Shown one piece after another: positions 7,964-16,505 of a stretch of 64,000 nt of DNA (its first letter is position 1; each line of letters opens with the position of its first letter). A model generated the notes under the pieces. The model had not been told where the DNA came from and ran no database searches. It was given only the letters and a program-made list of their open reading frames with translations. Position numbers and translations under genes: made by a program. The stretch is from Shewanella salipaludis. Its GTDB lineage: Bacteria; Pseudomonadota; Gammaproteobacteria; Enterobacterales; Shewanellaceae. The stretch is from contig NZ_JAAXYH010000014.1 of NCBI RefSeq assembly GCF_012911865.1, positions 1 through 64,000 of the forward strand. The letters run 5' to 3'.

Positions 7964-9448
7964 ATGAGCAAAATCCATTTCGCCCTCAGTGCCGTGTCGG
8001 CATGCCTCTTGAGTCAGGCCATAGCGGTAACTGTCTCGGCAAAAGAATTCATTCCCGCGAACGTAACACACAGCTGCTATATAGCCAAAAGTGAGCTGGA
8101 GACCTGGTCCGGCGGCAAGGCGCTGCGGCCGGACAGTGTCTTTACCCCGGCAGACAGCGTGACATTCGATGATGCCACCGTGTGTAACTTTTACAAATGG
8201 TCATGGCAGATGTTTCTCTGGCTGACCTCGGCCGACAGCCGTTATGGCGCTGCCGAGGATCTGGTCTTCGATGGCCAGTTATTCTTCGATGTCGATGCAA
8301 ACAGCGGCAAGATCTTCGCGCAGGATTCGGATGTCGGCCTGCTGCGCGGCGGCAAGAGTGTCAGCACAGAACAGGCGGGCTCTCCCAGCGGGGTATTGCT
8401 GGCACAGGACGGTTCTCTGGTGTATTACACAGTGCATATCAACAATGTGTATGACGCCATGACTCGGCTGCAGGCCAAATACGCTTCCGGCCCGGCTTCC
8501 GCCAGCGGCGCGCTGTTTGACGAATTTCCCACCACCCAGAAGCAATTGGATGCCCTCGCCGCCGCGGCCGGGGTGACAGCTTTTGCCGAAGGTCAGGCCT
8601 TGACCATGGAAACAAAGGTCTCCTGGGTCGAAATAGACAAACGTGATAAAGACAAGTATCTCACCATGATGGCCTCTATCCCGGATTACCGGAAAAGCGC
8701 CGCTAAACCCGACGATATCTGGATCTGGGACGGCAAAACCCAGAGACAGGCGCTGTTGGGGCTGGTTGGTTTCCATGTGGTCTCGCCGGTCAAGGGCCAC
8801 CCCGAGCTGGTATGGGCCACGTTCGAGCACAGCGACAATTCCCCCAACAATGGTTTCTATTACACCCCCACGGATTCCGGCACGCCCGTGCTCTATTCCT
8901 CTTTCAACGACCAGGGCACCCTGGATAATGCCATGACCTTTTTCGCCAAGGGTGGAGCCCAAGGCGCGGCCAACAGCCAAATGGCCAGTCAATGCAGCCA
9001 GGATAGCGCGCACAAGTACAAGGTCGCCGCCTGTATCCAGGCCGAAGCCGGTGAAAACATAGCCCCAAGCGACACCTTCCGCGAATACGCCTGGGGTAGC
9101 TCGCCAGGGCTCGACGGACTGGACAACAACAACGACGTCTTGTCTGCCAATCTTGGGGTGCAGCAGAATCTGGCCAAAGGCGATGTGCGCAAAAACTATT
9201 CGCTGATAGGCGGCATCTGGACCAACGATGGCAGCATTCCCACCTACAGCAGTGCACTCTATGATCCCCATCTGCGCGGCTCTGTGCATCTGGCCAACTC
9301 GACCCTGGAAACCTATACCCAGAACGATAACTGCTTCAGCTGTCATGCCCTGTCCGAATCATCCGACATCGCTTATCCCGCCAATCCAGGGACAAAGATC
9401 AGCCATATCTATGGTGAGATAGTGGACTATTATCAGAGCCAGCCCTGA
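7964..9448 (+). CDS. Secreted protein with a single C-terminal c-type haem site
   Basis: The 494-residue product has a signal peptide (MSKIHFALSAVSACLLSQ) and a single CFSCH haem-binding motif about 40 residues from its end. The ~400 residues before it carry no motif I know; they include several Trp-rich segments (NFYKWSWQMFLWL, DIWIWDGKTQ) and paired cysteines. It should be periplasmic or surface-located and could pass electrons, but no partner is encoded nearby. The start at 7964 is preferred to 7952 because the extra MESP would precede the signal peptide, and GGAG lies six bases upstream. It is followed by a RebB-like gene with its own ribosome-binding site. Confidence 0.75.
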   Translation: MSKIHFALSAVSACLLSQAIAVTVSAKEFIPANVTHSCYIAKSELETWSGGKALRPDSVFTPADSVTFDDATVCNFYKWSWQMFLWLTSADSRYGAAEDLVFDGQLFFDVDANSGKIFAQDSDVGLLRGGKSVSTEQAGSPSGVLLAQDGSLVYYTVHINNVYDAMTRLQAKYASGPASASGALFDEFPTTQKQLDALAAAAGVTAFAEGQALTMETKVSWVEIDKRDKDKYLTMMASIPDYRKSAAKPDDIWIWDGKTQRQALLGLVGFHVVSPVKGHPELVWATFEHSDNSPNNGFYYTPTDSGTPVLYSSFNDQGTLDNAMTFFAKGGAQGAANSQMASQCSQDSAHKYKVAACIQAEAGENIAPSDTFREYAWGSSPGLDGLDNNNDVLSANLGVQQNLAKGDVRKNYSLIGGIWTNDGSIPTYSSALYDPHLRGSVHLANSTLETYTQNDNCFSCHALSESSDIAYPANPGTKISHIYGEIVDYYQSQP

Positions 9449-9508
9449 GCCAATGCCCAGAGGCGTTACAAAAAGCGTGTTATTCAACCATGAATAGAGG
9501 AAGAGACC

Positions 9509-9748
9509 ATGCCCGTTAATGTTAATTCACAAATTACAGATTCAGTCACTCAGGTAAACACCAAGGTTTTAGGTGATACTCCGGCAATGGCCATGGGCAA
9601 TCTGATGCAGACCCCGAGTCAGGCCCCTGTCAGTGATAGGCAATATCAGGGGCTGGCCCCGCCATCCGCCACCGCAGGGAGTCTGCCTGAGGAAATCAGT
9701 CTGCCTGAGGAAGAAAGTCTGTCAGGGGTGAAAGTGGCGAAGCCCTAG
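9509..9748 (+). CDS. RebB-family (R-body/killing trait) protein with altered C-terminus
   Basis: The first 35 residues (VNSQITDSVTQVNTKVLGD, then PAMAMGNLMQT) match the conserved start of RebB-type proteins, which form refractile R-bodies in other bacteria. In the family the next part is a helix rich in Ala and Gln. Here it is replaced by a Pro/Glu-rich tail containing a short repeat (SLPEEISLPEEESL). The product is 79 residues, shorter than usual family members of about 80-110. GAGGAAGAG precedes the ATG. No other reb gene is present within the window. It could be a decayed member or a derived one; R-body formation cannot be inferred. Confidence 0.7.
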   Translation: MPVNVNSQITDSVTQVNTKVLGDTPAMAMGNLMQTPSQAPVSDRQYQGLAPPSATAGSLPEEISLPEEESLSGVKVAKP

Positions 9749-9829
9749 GTCAGGCAATGAAGTCTTTGCCTTTACTGCACCGGCCACAGTACCATTCAGT
9801 CAAGAAGCAGACTGAATAGAGGCGAGCCA

Positions 9830-10519
9830 ATGCGGCAATTTCCTTCCAATCCGGGCCAGGCACAATCCAGACAAGGCGGTTTCAGCGGCGTGCAGTTGTT
9901 GCTGATGCTGTTGCTGACGGTGTTGCTCAGCGTCGGGGCGAGCTTTTTCATTATCCGCACCTACATCTTTCCGGCGCCGCTGACGCCCGTGACCCTGAGC
10001 GCCAAGGAGCAGCAACGGCTGGAGCATAAGTTGGGTCGATTGGGCTGGCAGGGGGAGGCAGGCCCGCGCGCCGCAGCCAATGCCGAAGAGGATTTTGCGC
10101 CCGAGGCCTACAGTGAATCGGATGCCGCCCGCCGGGTGACCTTCAGCGAGAAGGAGGTCAATGCCATGATAGGCCGCAGCCCAGATTTCGCCCACAGGAT
10201 CGCCATCGACTTTGCCGATAACCTCGCCAGCGCCAAGATTTTGCTGCCTATCCCTCAGGATTTCCCCATCATGGCGGGGCAGATCTTGCGGGTCAATGCC
10301 GGCCTGGACATACATCTGGATCGGCACCGCCGCCCCGTGGTGGCCCTGGTGGGGGTCAGTCTGATGGGGGTACCCATTCCCAATGCCTGGCTGGGCAACA
10401 TGAAAAACGTCAACCTGGTCAGCGAGTTCGGCGATCGCGGTTTCTGGAATACCTTTGCCGATGGTGTCGAGGACCTGCAGATCCGCGACGGCGAGCTGTA
10501 TATCAAGCTGCGCCGGTAG
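9830..10519 (+). CDS. Single-pass membrane-anchored hypothetical protein
   Basis: The 229-residue product has a Gln/Arg-rich N-terminus, one strong membrane segment (about residues 22-46, LLLMLLLTVLLSVGASFFII) and a 180-residue domain predicted to lie in the periplasm. That domain carries VTFSEKEVNAMI and a beta-rich second half (ILRVNAGLDIHLDRHRRPVV) and ends with a helix and YIKLRR. This arrangement resembles lipid- or wall-interacting periplasmic domains, but I do not recognise the family. AGAGGCG precedes the start. The gene is convergent with the MocR regulator, 36 bp away. Confidence 0.75.
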   Translation: MRQFPSNPGQAQSRQGGFSGVQLLLMLLLTVLLSVGASFFIIRTYIFPAPLTPVTLSAKEQQRLEHKLGRLGWQGEAGPRAAANAEEDFAPEAYSESDAARRVTFSEKEVNAMIGRSPDFAHRIAIDFADNLASAKILLPIPQDFPIMAGQILRVNAGLDIHLDRHRRPVVALVGVSLMGVPIPNAWLGNMKNVNLVSEFGDRGFWNTFADGVEDLQIRDGELYIKLRR

Positions 10520-10555
10520 GCCAAGACAGAGACAGAGAAGCCGAGCCACAGCGCG

Positions 10556-11947
10556 CTAGGCCGTCGCCAGCAGCGCCATGGTTTCCCGGTAGGGCAGGGA
10601 GACGAGCCGCACCGCTTCCTGCTCCGAGGGCACATTGGTATAGCCCATGATTAAGCCGTAGCGGCGGCTGGTGCCGGCATACCAGGCCGATAAGGGGAAT
10701 ACCATCAACCTATGTGCCTGCCAGAGGTTGGCGAGCCTGTCATCCTGGGTGCCTTGCTTCAGGTAGGCGATGATGTGCATGCCGCCATCCGTCTGCTCAA
10801 ATTCAAACAGATCCGGGTAGACCCGCTGCAGGGCGTGATACAGCATCATCCTCCTGGCCTGGTACAGGGAGCGCATGGTTTTCAGGTGTTTGAAGAAATG
10901 CCCGTCGGACAAGAAGGCGGTCAGTATCTTCTGTGGCAACAGCGGCTGGCCGGTTTCCACTATTTCGCCTGTCTCGGTAAATTTGCCTACCAGACTCTTG
11001 GGGAGCACCAGATAACTGACGCGTATCGACGGCATTATGGTCTTGCTGAAGGTGCCGACATAGATGACCCGCTCCTGGGTATCCAGGCTTTTCAGCGCCG
11101 GCTGCACCTTGCGGGTGTAATGAAACTCGCCGTCATAGTCGTCTTCAAGGATCCAGGCGTTCTCGCTCTGGGCCCACTGCAACAAGCGGTTGCGCCGCGG
11201 CAGTGACAGGGTGACGGCCAGCGGGCTGTGATGGGACGGGGTGGTAATCACCAGGCGGGCATCGGCGTGGTGGCGCAGCAGGAAGTCGACATCCAGCCCC
11301 TGGTCATCCACGGGCACATAGTGCAGGTTCTGCACCATGCGTTTGAGCAGTTTCTGACCGAAGAAATAGCCGGGCTCTTCGAACAGCACCTTGTCCCTGG
11401 CGCCTGTCATGGCTTGGAGGATCAGCGCCAGACTGTGTTTGTAGCCACTGGTGATGAATACCTGTGCGGCGCTGCAGTTCAGGCCGCGGGAAATGTTGAC
11501 GTAATTGGCTATGGCTTCACGCAGCGGCCCATAGCCCATGACGGGCGGGCTCATCATCTCTTCCGGGCGCATGGCACGTATCGCCTTGCCCGACAGCAGC
11601 AACCACTTCTTATGGGGAAAGGCGTCCAGCGCCGGAATGCCCAGCCGCAGGAAGCCGGGGTTATCCCTCAACTCGAGCAGCTCTTGCAGCCGCGGATCCT
11701 CCAGTGGTTGCGGCGCCTCTGGCGGCGTTTCCCTGAACTTCAGATCCGGGTTGACCAGGGTGCCCTTGGCGCCGCGGCTGACCAGATACCCCTCGCCAAT
11801 CAGAATGTCGTATGCCGCCTCCACGGTTTTCTTGGCGACCCCGAGATCCTGTGCCAGCACCCGGATTGAGGGCACCTTCTCGCCCGGTTTCAGACTTCCC
11901 GACAGAATGCTCTGGGTATAACGTTGGTATATGTCTTTATAGCCCAC
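10556..11947 (-). CDS. MocR-type regulator (GntR HTH plus aminotransferase domain)
   Basis: The 463-residue product joins a GntR winged helix (residues 1-70, LKPGEKVPSIRVLAQDLGV) to a class I aminotransferase fold (about 95-460). The pyridoxal-phosphate lysine is in GTFSKTIMPSIR and the phosphate-site aspartate region is EDDYDGEFHY. MocR proteins sense PLP or amino-type ligands and control adjacent genes. It is transcribed away from the azoreductase gene at 12058 with 110 bp between, so that redox operon is the likely target. The start is GTG at 11947 with AGGA seven bases upstream. Confidence 0.92.
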   Translation of the reverse strand: MGYKDIYQRYTQSILSGSLKPGEKVPSIRVLAQDLGVAKKTVEAAYDILIGEGYLVSRGAKGTLVNPDLKFRETPPEAPQPLEDPRLQELLELRDNPGFLRLGIPALDAFPHKKWLLLSGKAIRAMRPEEMMSPPVMGYGPLREAIANYVNISRGLNCSAAQVFITSGYKHSLALILQAMTGARDKVLFEEPGYFFGQKLLKRMVQNLHYVPVDDQGLDVDFLLRHHADARLVITTPSHHSPLAVTLSLPRRNRLLQWAQSENAWILEDDYDGEFHYTRKVQPALKSLDTQERVIYVGTFSKTIMPSIRVSYLVLPKSLVGKFTETGEIVETGQPLLPQKILTAFLSDGHFFKHLKTMRSLYQARRMMLYHALQRVYPDLFEFEQTDGGMHIIAYLKQGTQDDRLANLWQAHRLMVFPLSAWYAGTSRRYGLIMGYTNVPSEQEAVRLVSLPYRETMALLATA

Positions 11948-12057
11948 GCCTATGTCCTACCTGTTTTTTGCTTTTTTGTATCTTTTTAATATGGCATAGA
12001 AGCCTAGACTGGGCCACATGAAACACAAGGCGCCGGCGCGGCGCACCGGAGTCGAGT

Positions 12058-12666
12058 ATGAAACTGTTGCATCTTACCGTCAGCCCGAATCTCGAAGGCT
12101 CATCCTCGAGAAAGGTCGCGGCCCGACTGCTGGCGCGGCTGGCAGACAGTTACCCCAGGCTGGAGGAAACCCTGTTGGACCTGTCGCAGCAACCATTGCC
12201 GCATCTGGATGAGCTGACCACCAGTGCCTTTCTGACCCCGGTGGCACAACGCACGCCGGCGCAGCAACAGGCGGTGCAACTGTCCGATCTCATGGTCGAC
12301 ATGCTGCTGGACTGTGAGCTGCTGTTGCTGTCTTCACCCATGTGGAACCTGGGGTTGCCGTCGGTGTTGAAGGCCTGGTTCGATCATATTACCCGTGCCG
12401 GTCGCACCTTCGGCTTCACCGACCAGGGTACCAAGGTGGGACTGGTGCCGAACAAGAAGGTGTATCTGGTGGTCTCCAGTGGCGGTGTGTTCTCCAGCGG
12501 CCCCTGGGCACAGGATGACTGCTTCACCCCCTATGTCAGAAAGGCATTGGCCTACATAGGGATCACAGATCTGACTGTCATCCGGGTCGACGGGACCCAT
12601 GACCCGCTCACCCGTGACACAGCACTGCAAAATGCGTTACAGGCAGTAGATTCACTCCATCTATAA
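12058..12666 (+). CDS. azoR: FMN-dependent NADH azoreductase/quinone reductase
   Basis: The 202-residue product is a flavodoxin-fold reductase. The FMN phosphate loop is in SPNLEGSSSRKV, the flavin ring contact in SSPMWNLGLPSVLKAWFDH, and the second FMN loop in VVSSGGVFSSGP. Family members reduce quinones and azo compounds by two electrons using NADH and are cytoplasmic homodimers. GGAG lies seven bases before the ATG. It heads a rightward cluster with an AhpD-like protein and lies opposite a MocR regulator. A second azoR-like gene is at 45377. Confidence 0.9.
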   Translation: MKLLHLTVSPNLEGSSSRKVAARLLARLADSYPRLEETLLDLSQQPLPHLDELTTSAFLTPVAQRTPAQQQAVQLSDLMVDMLLDCELLLLSSPMWNLGLPSVLKAWFDHITRAGRTFGFTDQGTKVGLVPNKKVYLVVSSGGVFSSGPWAQDDCFTPYVRKALAYIGITDLTVIRVDGTHDPLTRDTALQNALQAVDSLHL

Positions 12667-12700
12667 ATGTTTTTCACATGTACCAGCAGAGGATAAGACC

Positions 12701-13180
12701 ATGAGCAACAGACTGAACCATTTCGTTACCGCCCCCAAGCTGACTCAGGCACTGAGCGACGCCTCCATGGCAGGTTACAAGACCTCGATCGACCCGCTGA
12801 TCAAGAGCCTGATAGATATCCGCGCCTCGCAGCTGAACGGCTGTGCCTTCTGTCTGGACATGCATGTTAAACAGGCAAAGATAAAAGGCGAGCGTGAATT
12901 GCGCCTGTATCATCTGGCTATCTGGCGTGAATCGCCGCTGTTTACCGCCAAAGAGAAAGCGGCACTGGCGCTGACCGAGGCGCTGACCAAGCTGGCAGAC
13001 ACGGGTGTCAGCGATGAGCTGTATCGTTCGACGCTGGCGCATTTCTCCGAAGTGGAGATCTCCGAGCTATGCTACCTGATAGGCATCATCAATATGTGGA
13101 ACCGGCTGCAGCTAGTGTCGCTGGCGGAACCCGGCTCGGCGGACGCGGCCTTCGGTCTGGCCAAGGCAGATCTTAACTAG
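12701..13180 (+). CDS. AhpD-like carboxymuconolactone decarboxylase family protein
   Basis: The 159-residue all-helical product has the CxxC-x-x-H motif (GCAFCLDMHVKQA) of AhpD-type disulfide oxidoreductases. The block IDIRASQLNGCAFC is typical of the peroxidase-related branch. Members act in peroxide or electrophile defence in the cytoplasm. It begins 34 bp after azoR with AGAGGA eight bases before the ATG, so the two genes are very likely co-transcribed and controlled by the divergent MocR regulator. Electron partner is not known. Confidence 0.88.
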   Translation: MSNRLNHFVTAPKLTQALSDASMAGYKTSIDPLIKSLIDIRASQLNGCAFCLDMHVKQAKIKGERELRLYHLAIWRESPLFTAKEKAALALTEALTKLADTGVSDELYRSTLAHFSEVEISELCYLIGIINMWNRLQLVSLAEPGSADAAFGLAKADLN

Positions 13181-13272
13181 GCTGATCTTAACCGGACTGG
13201 GATAACGGCGGCAGTAACAACGACCCCAGGGGCGTTTTTCTGTTGCATCAAGTTGTGTTAACGAGAGAAAAA

Positions 13273-14193
13273 ATGATGATATTGAATCGATTATGCCTAT
13301 CTGTGTTGCTGCTGTTGTGCCTGTCTGTGCAGGCAAAGCCACTGGATTACCGTGAGGTGCAACTGGGGCAGTTAGACAGTACGGACACTGTCAGCCTCGC
13401 CGACCTGGGTACAGGCAAGCCCAGCTACATCAAGCTGTGGGCGACCTGGTGCCAGCCCTGTATGGCGCAGATGCCGCACTTCGAGGCGCTGCAGCAAGAG
13501 TTCAAGGATAAGCTGAACTTTGTCGCGGTCAATATCAACATCAATGAGAGCCGGGCGCAGATCGATGAGGTGATCGCGCGCCATAAGCTGAGCATGCCCG
13601 TGTTGCTGGACAACGAGGGTCAGCTGGCGCAGGCGCTGGGGCTGGTGGGCACGCCCTACAGCGTGCTGATCAACGGCGACGGTGAGCTGGTGTATACCAG
13701 CCACGAGTCCGACGCCAATCTCGAGCGCTTCCTCGGCATGCTGGCCAAGGGCCAGAAGCTGCATGCAGCCGCCACGGAGGCCATGGATGAAGCACAGCAA
13801 CAGGCCCTGTTGGCTCCCTGGTTGCAGGGCGAGCAGCTGCTGTTCTTCACCGCCACCTGGTGTGACTGGTACCTGCTCGATACCCGACCCGAGATGGCGA
13901 AGCAATGCAAGTTGGCACAGGCTGGTTTGAACGGTTTGCAGCAACGGCTGGCCAACAGGTCCTGGCATGGTTTCGTCAATCACCTCTGGACCGACGGGCA
14001 GGCGCTGGCCGAGTTCAATCAGCTCTATGACATGCAAGTTCCCTTCAGTGTCGATAATGGCGGCGTCTTGTTCACCGAGTTCAACATCAGGAGTATTCCG
14101 ACGCTGCTCAGGCTGAAGGACGGCAAGGTCACGGCCCGTATCAGCGACTTCAGCGATCCCGACGCCGTGGTCAGGCAGTTGTCTGCCGAGTAA
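13273..14193 (+). CDS. Periplasmic protein with two thioredoxin folds, the second lacking CxxC
   Basis: The start at 13273 gives a signal peptide (MMILNRLCLSVLLLLCLSVQA) and follows GAGAGA. The first domain (about residues 25-150) is TlpA/ResA-like with an intact WATWCQPCMAQMPH active site and the cis-Pro region VGTPYSVLI. The second (about 170-305) begins LLFFTATWCDWYLL, where the second active-site cysteine is replaced by Tyr, and it has its own cis-Pro motif IRSIPTLL. The first domain can be redox-active; the second is probably a substrate- or partner-binding domain. It lies 93 bp after the AhpD-like gene and may join that redox cluster. Confidence 0.85.
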   Translation: MMILNRLCLSVLLLLCLSVQAKPLDYREVQLGQLDSTDTVSLADLGTGKPSYIKLWATWCQPCMAQMPHFEALQQEFKDKLNFVAVNININESRAQIDEVIARHKLSMPVLLDNEGQLAQALGLVGTPYSVLINGDGELVYTSHESDANLERFLGMLAKGQKLHAAATEAMDEAQQQALLAPWLQGEQLLFFTATWCDWYLLDTRPEMAKQCKLAQAGLNGLQQRLANRSWHGFVNHLWTDGQALAEFNQLYDMQVPFSVDNGGVLFTEFNIRSIPTLLRLKDGKVTARISDFSDPDAVVRQLSAE

Positions 14194-14430
14194 AGGCCTG
14201 GCCTGGAAGCTGGGGGAACAGGGTAAAGCAGCATGGCCAAGTGACATTAAAATAACCTGGCCATGCCTATCGACTCTTGTTAGCCGGCATGCTGAGGCGC
14301 AGTTGTTTTTATACTGCCGGCCTTTCGCTGCCAACCAAGGTCTTTATTTATAAGTCAATTGTGTTTTTTTCGGACGAGGCATGACGTATGCTTGGTTTTA
14401 ATGGCATAGATAAGTGACTTAGGGATGACA

Positions 14431-14880
14431 ATGAATATACAGGGAATGAGACAGAATCTTGCCGTAGCTATCGGCGGCACCACAGAAGCGAAGCAACAGC
14501 ATGACATGGCGGGTCAATACGTTGAAGCCGGCGTCGGTGCCAAACCGCCAAGCTCGGGCAACCAGGCCAAAGTGAGTATCGACATGCACAACATATCGGC
14601 CAATGAATACAATGAACTGGTCAGATCCGGGATCACTGACTTGCCCGTGCCACTGGTGCTTCCCGGTGGACGTGTGCAGCTGGATGGTCAGCAATCGGAG
14701 ATGGGCGAGGTCAAGACGGATTATATTGCCCAGATAACCCAGTCGATAGAATTTAAAAAAAGTATCGGAGATATCAGTGGCGTCGACTTCTTGATGAAGC
14801 GGCTGGCACAGGTCGAGGAGCTTCATGGCAAGGAATATACCCCCACCCAGGCCGGCACGGGCATAGATCAACTTGCCTGA
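14431..14880 (+). CDS. Hypothetical protein
   Basis: The 149-residue product has no signal peptide, no membrane segment and no cysteine. It contains SIDMHNISANEYNELVRSGI, a polar Gly/Pro turn region and a C-terminal amphipathic part ending TGIDQLA. The start at 14431 places AGGG six bases upstream; an in-frame ATG at 14425 is possible. The style (early NIQGMRQNLA, then ISxxEYNELVRSG) resembles small proteins found beside secreted effectors, but this is an impression only. It stands alone before the M20 hydrolase. Function unknown. Confidence 0.65.
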   Translation: MNIQGMRQNLAVAIGGTTEAKQQHDMAGQYVEAGVGAKPPSSGNQAKVSIDMHNISANEYNELVRSGITDLPVPLVLPGGRVQLDGQQSEMGEVKTDYIAQITQSIEFKKSIGDISGVDFLMKRLAQVEELHGKEYTPTQAGTGIDQLA

Positions 14881-14957
14881 TCTAATCAAAGCATGAGTCG
14901 CTTGCTTGTTAAGCCGGCTGTTGAACACCATTCGCCATCGAGAACAGGAATATCCCC

Positions 14958-16298
14958 ATGAGACTGACAAAAACTGCCGCACTGGCCCTGCCGTTTATCT
15001 TGGCGACGGCCCCCTGGCTGACGTTCAACAGCCAGGCCGGCGAACTCGATGCGTCCGTGACCCAGGCACTGCCGGCGCTGGAGCGACTCTACCTGGACCT
15101 GCATCAACATCCCGAGCTGTCCTACCGGGAGCAGGCCACGGGCAAGCGCATGGCCGGGGAGCTGAAGCAGCTGGGGTTTGAGGTGACAGAAGAGTTCGGC
15201 GGCCATGGGGTGGTGGGGATCTTCAACAACGGCGCCGGACCCGTGGTGATGATCCGCGCCGATATCGATGCCTTGCCTGTGACGGAGGAAACGGGCAAGC
15301 CCTATGCCTCGACCGTCACCGCTTTGGATGCCGACAACAAGCGCGTCGGCGTCATGCATGCCTGTGGCCACGACATACACATGACCAGTCTGATAGGCAC
15401 GGCCCAGCAGTTGCTCAAGCATAAGGCGCAATGGCAGGGCACCCTGATGCTGGTGGCCCAGCCCGCCGAGGAAGTGGGCGGCGGCGCCAAGGCCATGCTC
15501 AAGCAGGGGCTGTTCAGCCGTTTCCCGACGCCGGACCAGGTACTGGGGCTGCATGTGAGTGCCGCCATTCCCGCCGGCAAGGTGGGCATAGTCTCGGGTT
15601 ATGCCCTGGCCAGTGTCGACTCGGTCGACATCAGCATCAAAGGCAAGGGCGGCCATGGCGCCTATCCCCAGCTCACCATAGATCCCGTGGTGCTCGCCGC
15701 CCGTACCGTGTTGGCGCTGCAGACCATAGCCAGTCGCGAGGTGTCGCCGCTGGAGCCCAATGTGGTGACCGTCGGTTCGATTCACGGCGGCGCCAAGCAC
15801 AATATCATTTCCGACGAGGTCAAGTTGCAGCTCACCCTGCGATCCTACAACCCCAAGGTGCGCGAGCAGCAGATTGCCGCGATAAAACGCATCAGCAGGG
15901 GGATCGCCATCAGCGCCGGCCTGCCCGAAGAGCTGATGCCGGTCGTCTATGTGCATGAGGATGAGACCATTCCCTCGACCTACAACGATCCCCGGCTGGC
16001 CGCCAGGGTCAAGGCCAGTATCGAGGCCGAGCTGGGCGCCGACCAGGTGCTGGAGGTGCCGCCTGTGATGGCGGGCGAAGACTTCGGCCTCTACGGCCGT
16101 ACCCAGGAGCAGCTGCCTATCACCCTGTTCTGGCTCGGCGGGGTCGCCCCGGCGGCCTATGCGGCCAGCCAGGCCTCGGGTGAGAGCCTGCCGTCGCTGC
16201 ATTCGAGCAAGTTCGCCCCGGATTACCCGCTCACCATAAGCACAGGGGTGCGCGCCATGAGCCGCAGCGCCATGGATCTGTTCAACGCCGCCCGTTAA
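14958..16298 (+). CDS. Exported M20 family amidohydrolase/peptidase
   Basis: The 446-residue product has a signal peptide (residues 1-27) and the M20D order of motifs: LHQHPELSYRE, MHACGHDIHM for metal ligands, QPAEEVGGGAKAM with the catalytic Glu, KGGHGAYP in the dimerisation domain and MAGEDFGLYG near the end. Such enzymes split N-acyl or amino-acid conjugates (hippurate- or IAA-amidohydrolase type) using two metal ions. The signal peptide places this one in the periplasm, which is typical of Shewanella-type members. AGGAATATCCCC precedes the ATG. The substrate cannot be told from sequence alone. Confidence 0.92.
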   Translation: MRLTKTAALALPFILATAPWLTFNSQAGELDASVTQALPALERLYLDLHQHPELSYREQATGKRMAGELKQLGFEVTEEFGGHGVVGIFNNGAGPVVMIRADIDALPVTEETGKPYASTVTALDADNKRVGVMHACGHDIHMTSLIGTAQQLLKHKAQWQGTLMLVAQPAEEVGGGAKAMLKQGLFSRFPTPDQVLGLHVSAAIPAGKVGIVSGYALASVDSVDISIKGKGGHGAYPQLTIDPVVLAARTVLALQTIASREVSPLEPNVVTVGSIHGGAKHNIISDEVKLQLTLRSYNPKVREQQIAAIKRISRGIAISAGLPEELMPVVYVHEDETIPSTYNDPRLAARVKASIEAELGADQVLEVPPVMAGEDFGLYGRTQEQLPITLFWLGGVAPAAYAASQASGESLPSLHSSKFAPDYPLTISTGVRAMSRSAMDLFNAAR

Positions 16299-16505
16299 CG
16301 CCGGCTGCTGGCAGAGGCGGATCTGGTAGCGCCGCGGCACAGCGCCCTGCAAGGTGCGGCAGCTAAGACCCGTCACGACGAAATTGGGCGCCGGGTCACT
16401 GTGGCTGTGATGCTTGCCCCGGCGCTATAGGGTACACTGCCGGGCTTGAGCCAGCCGCTATTCCGGCGGCGTGTTTTTGTCCGTCAGCGAACCGAGAGCC
16501 GTAAC

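Noticed and set aside
10712..11869. Rightward long open frames over the MocR gene
   Set aside because: They are antisense shadows of a complete MocR gene with conserved motifs and have no ribosome-binding sites.
14886..16376. Leftward 496-codon frame opposite the M20 hydrolase
   Set aside because: The plus-strand gene has all M20 motifs and a signal peptide; the opposite frame is His/Gly/Gln-rich shadow sequence.
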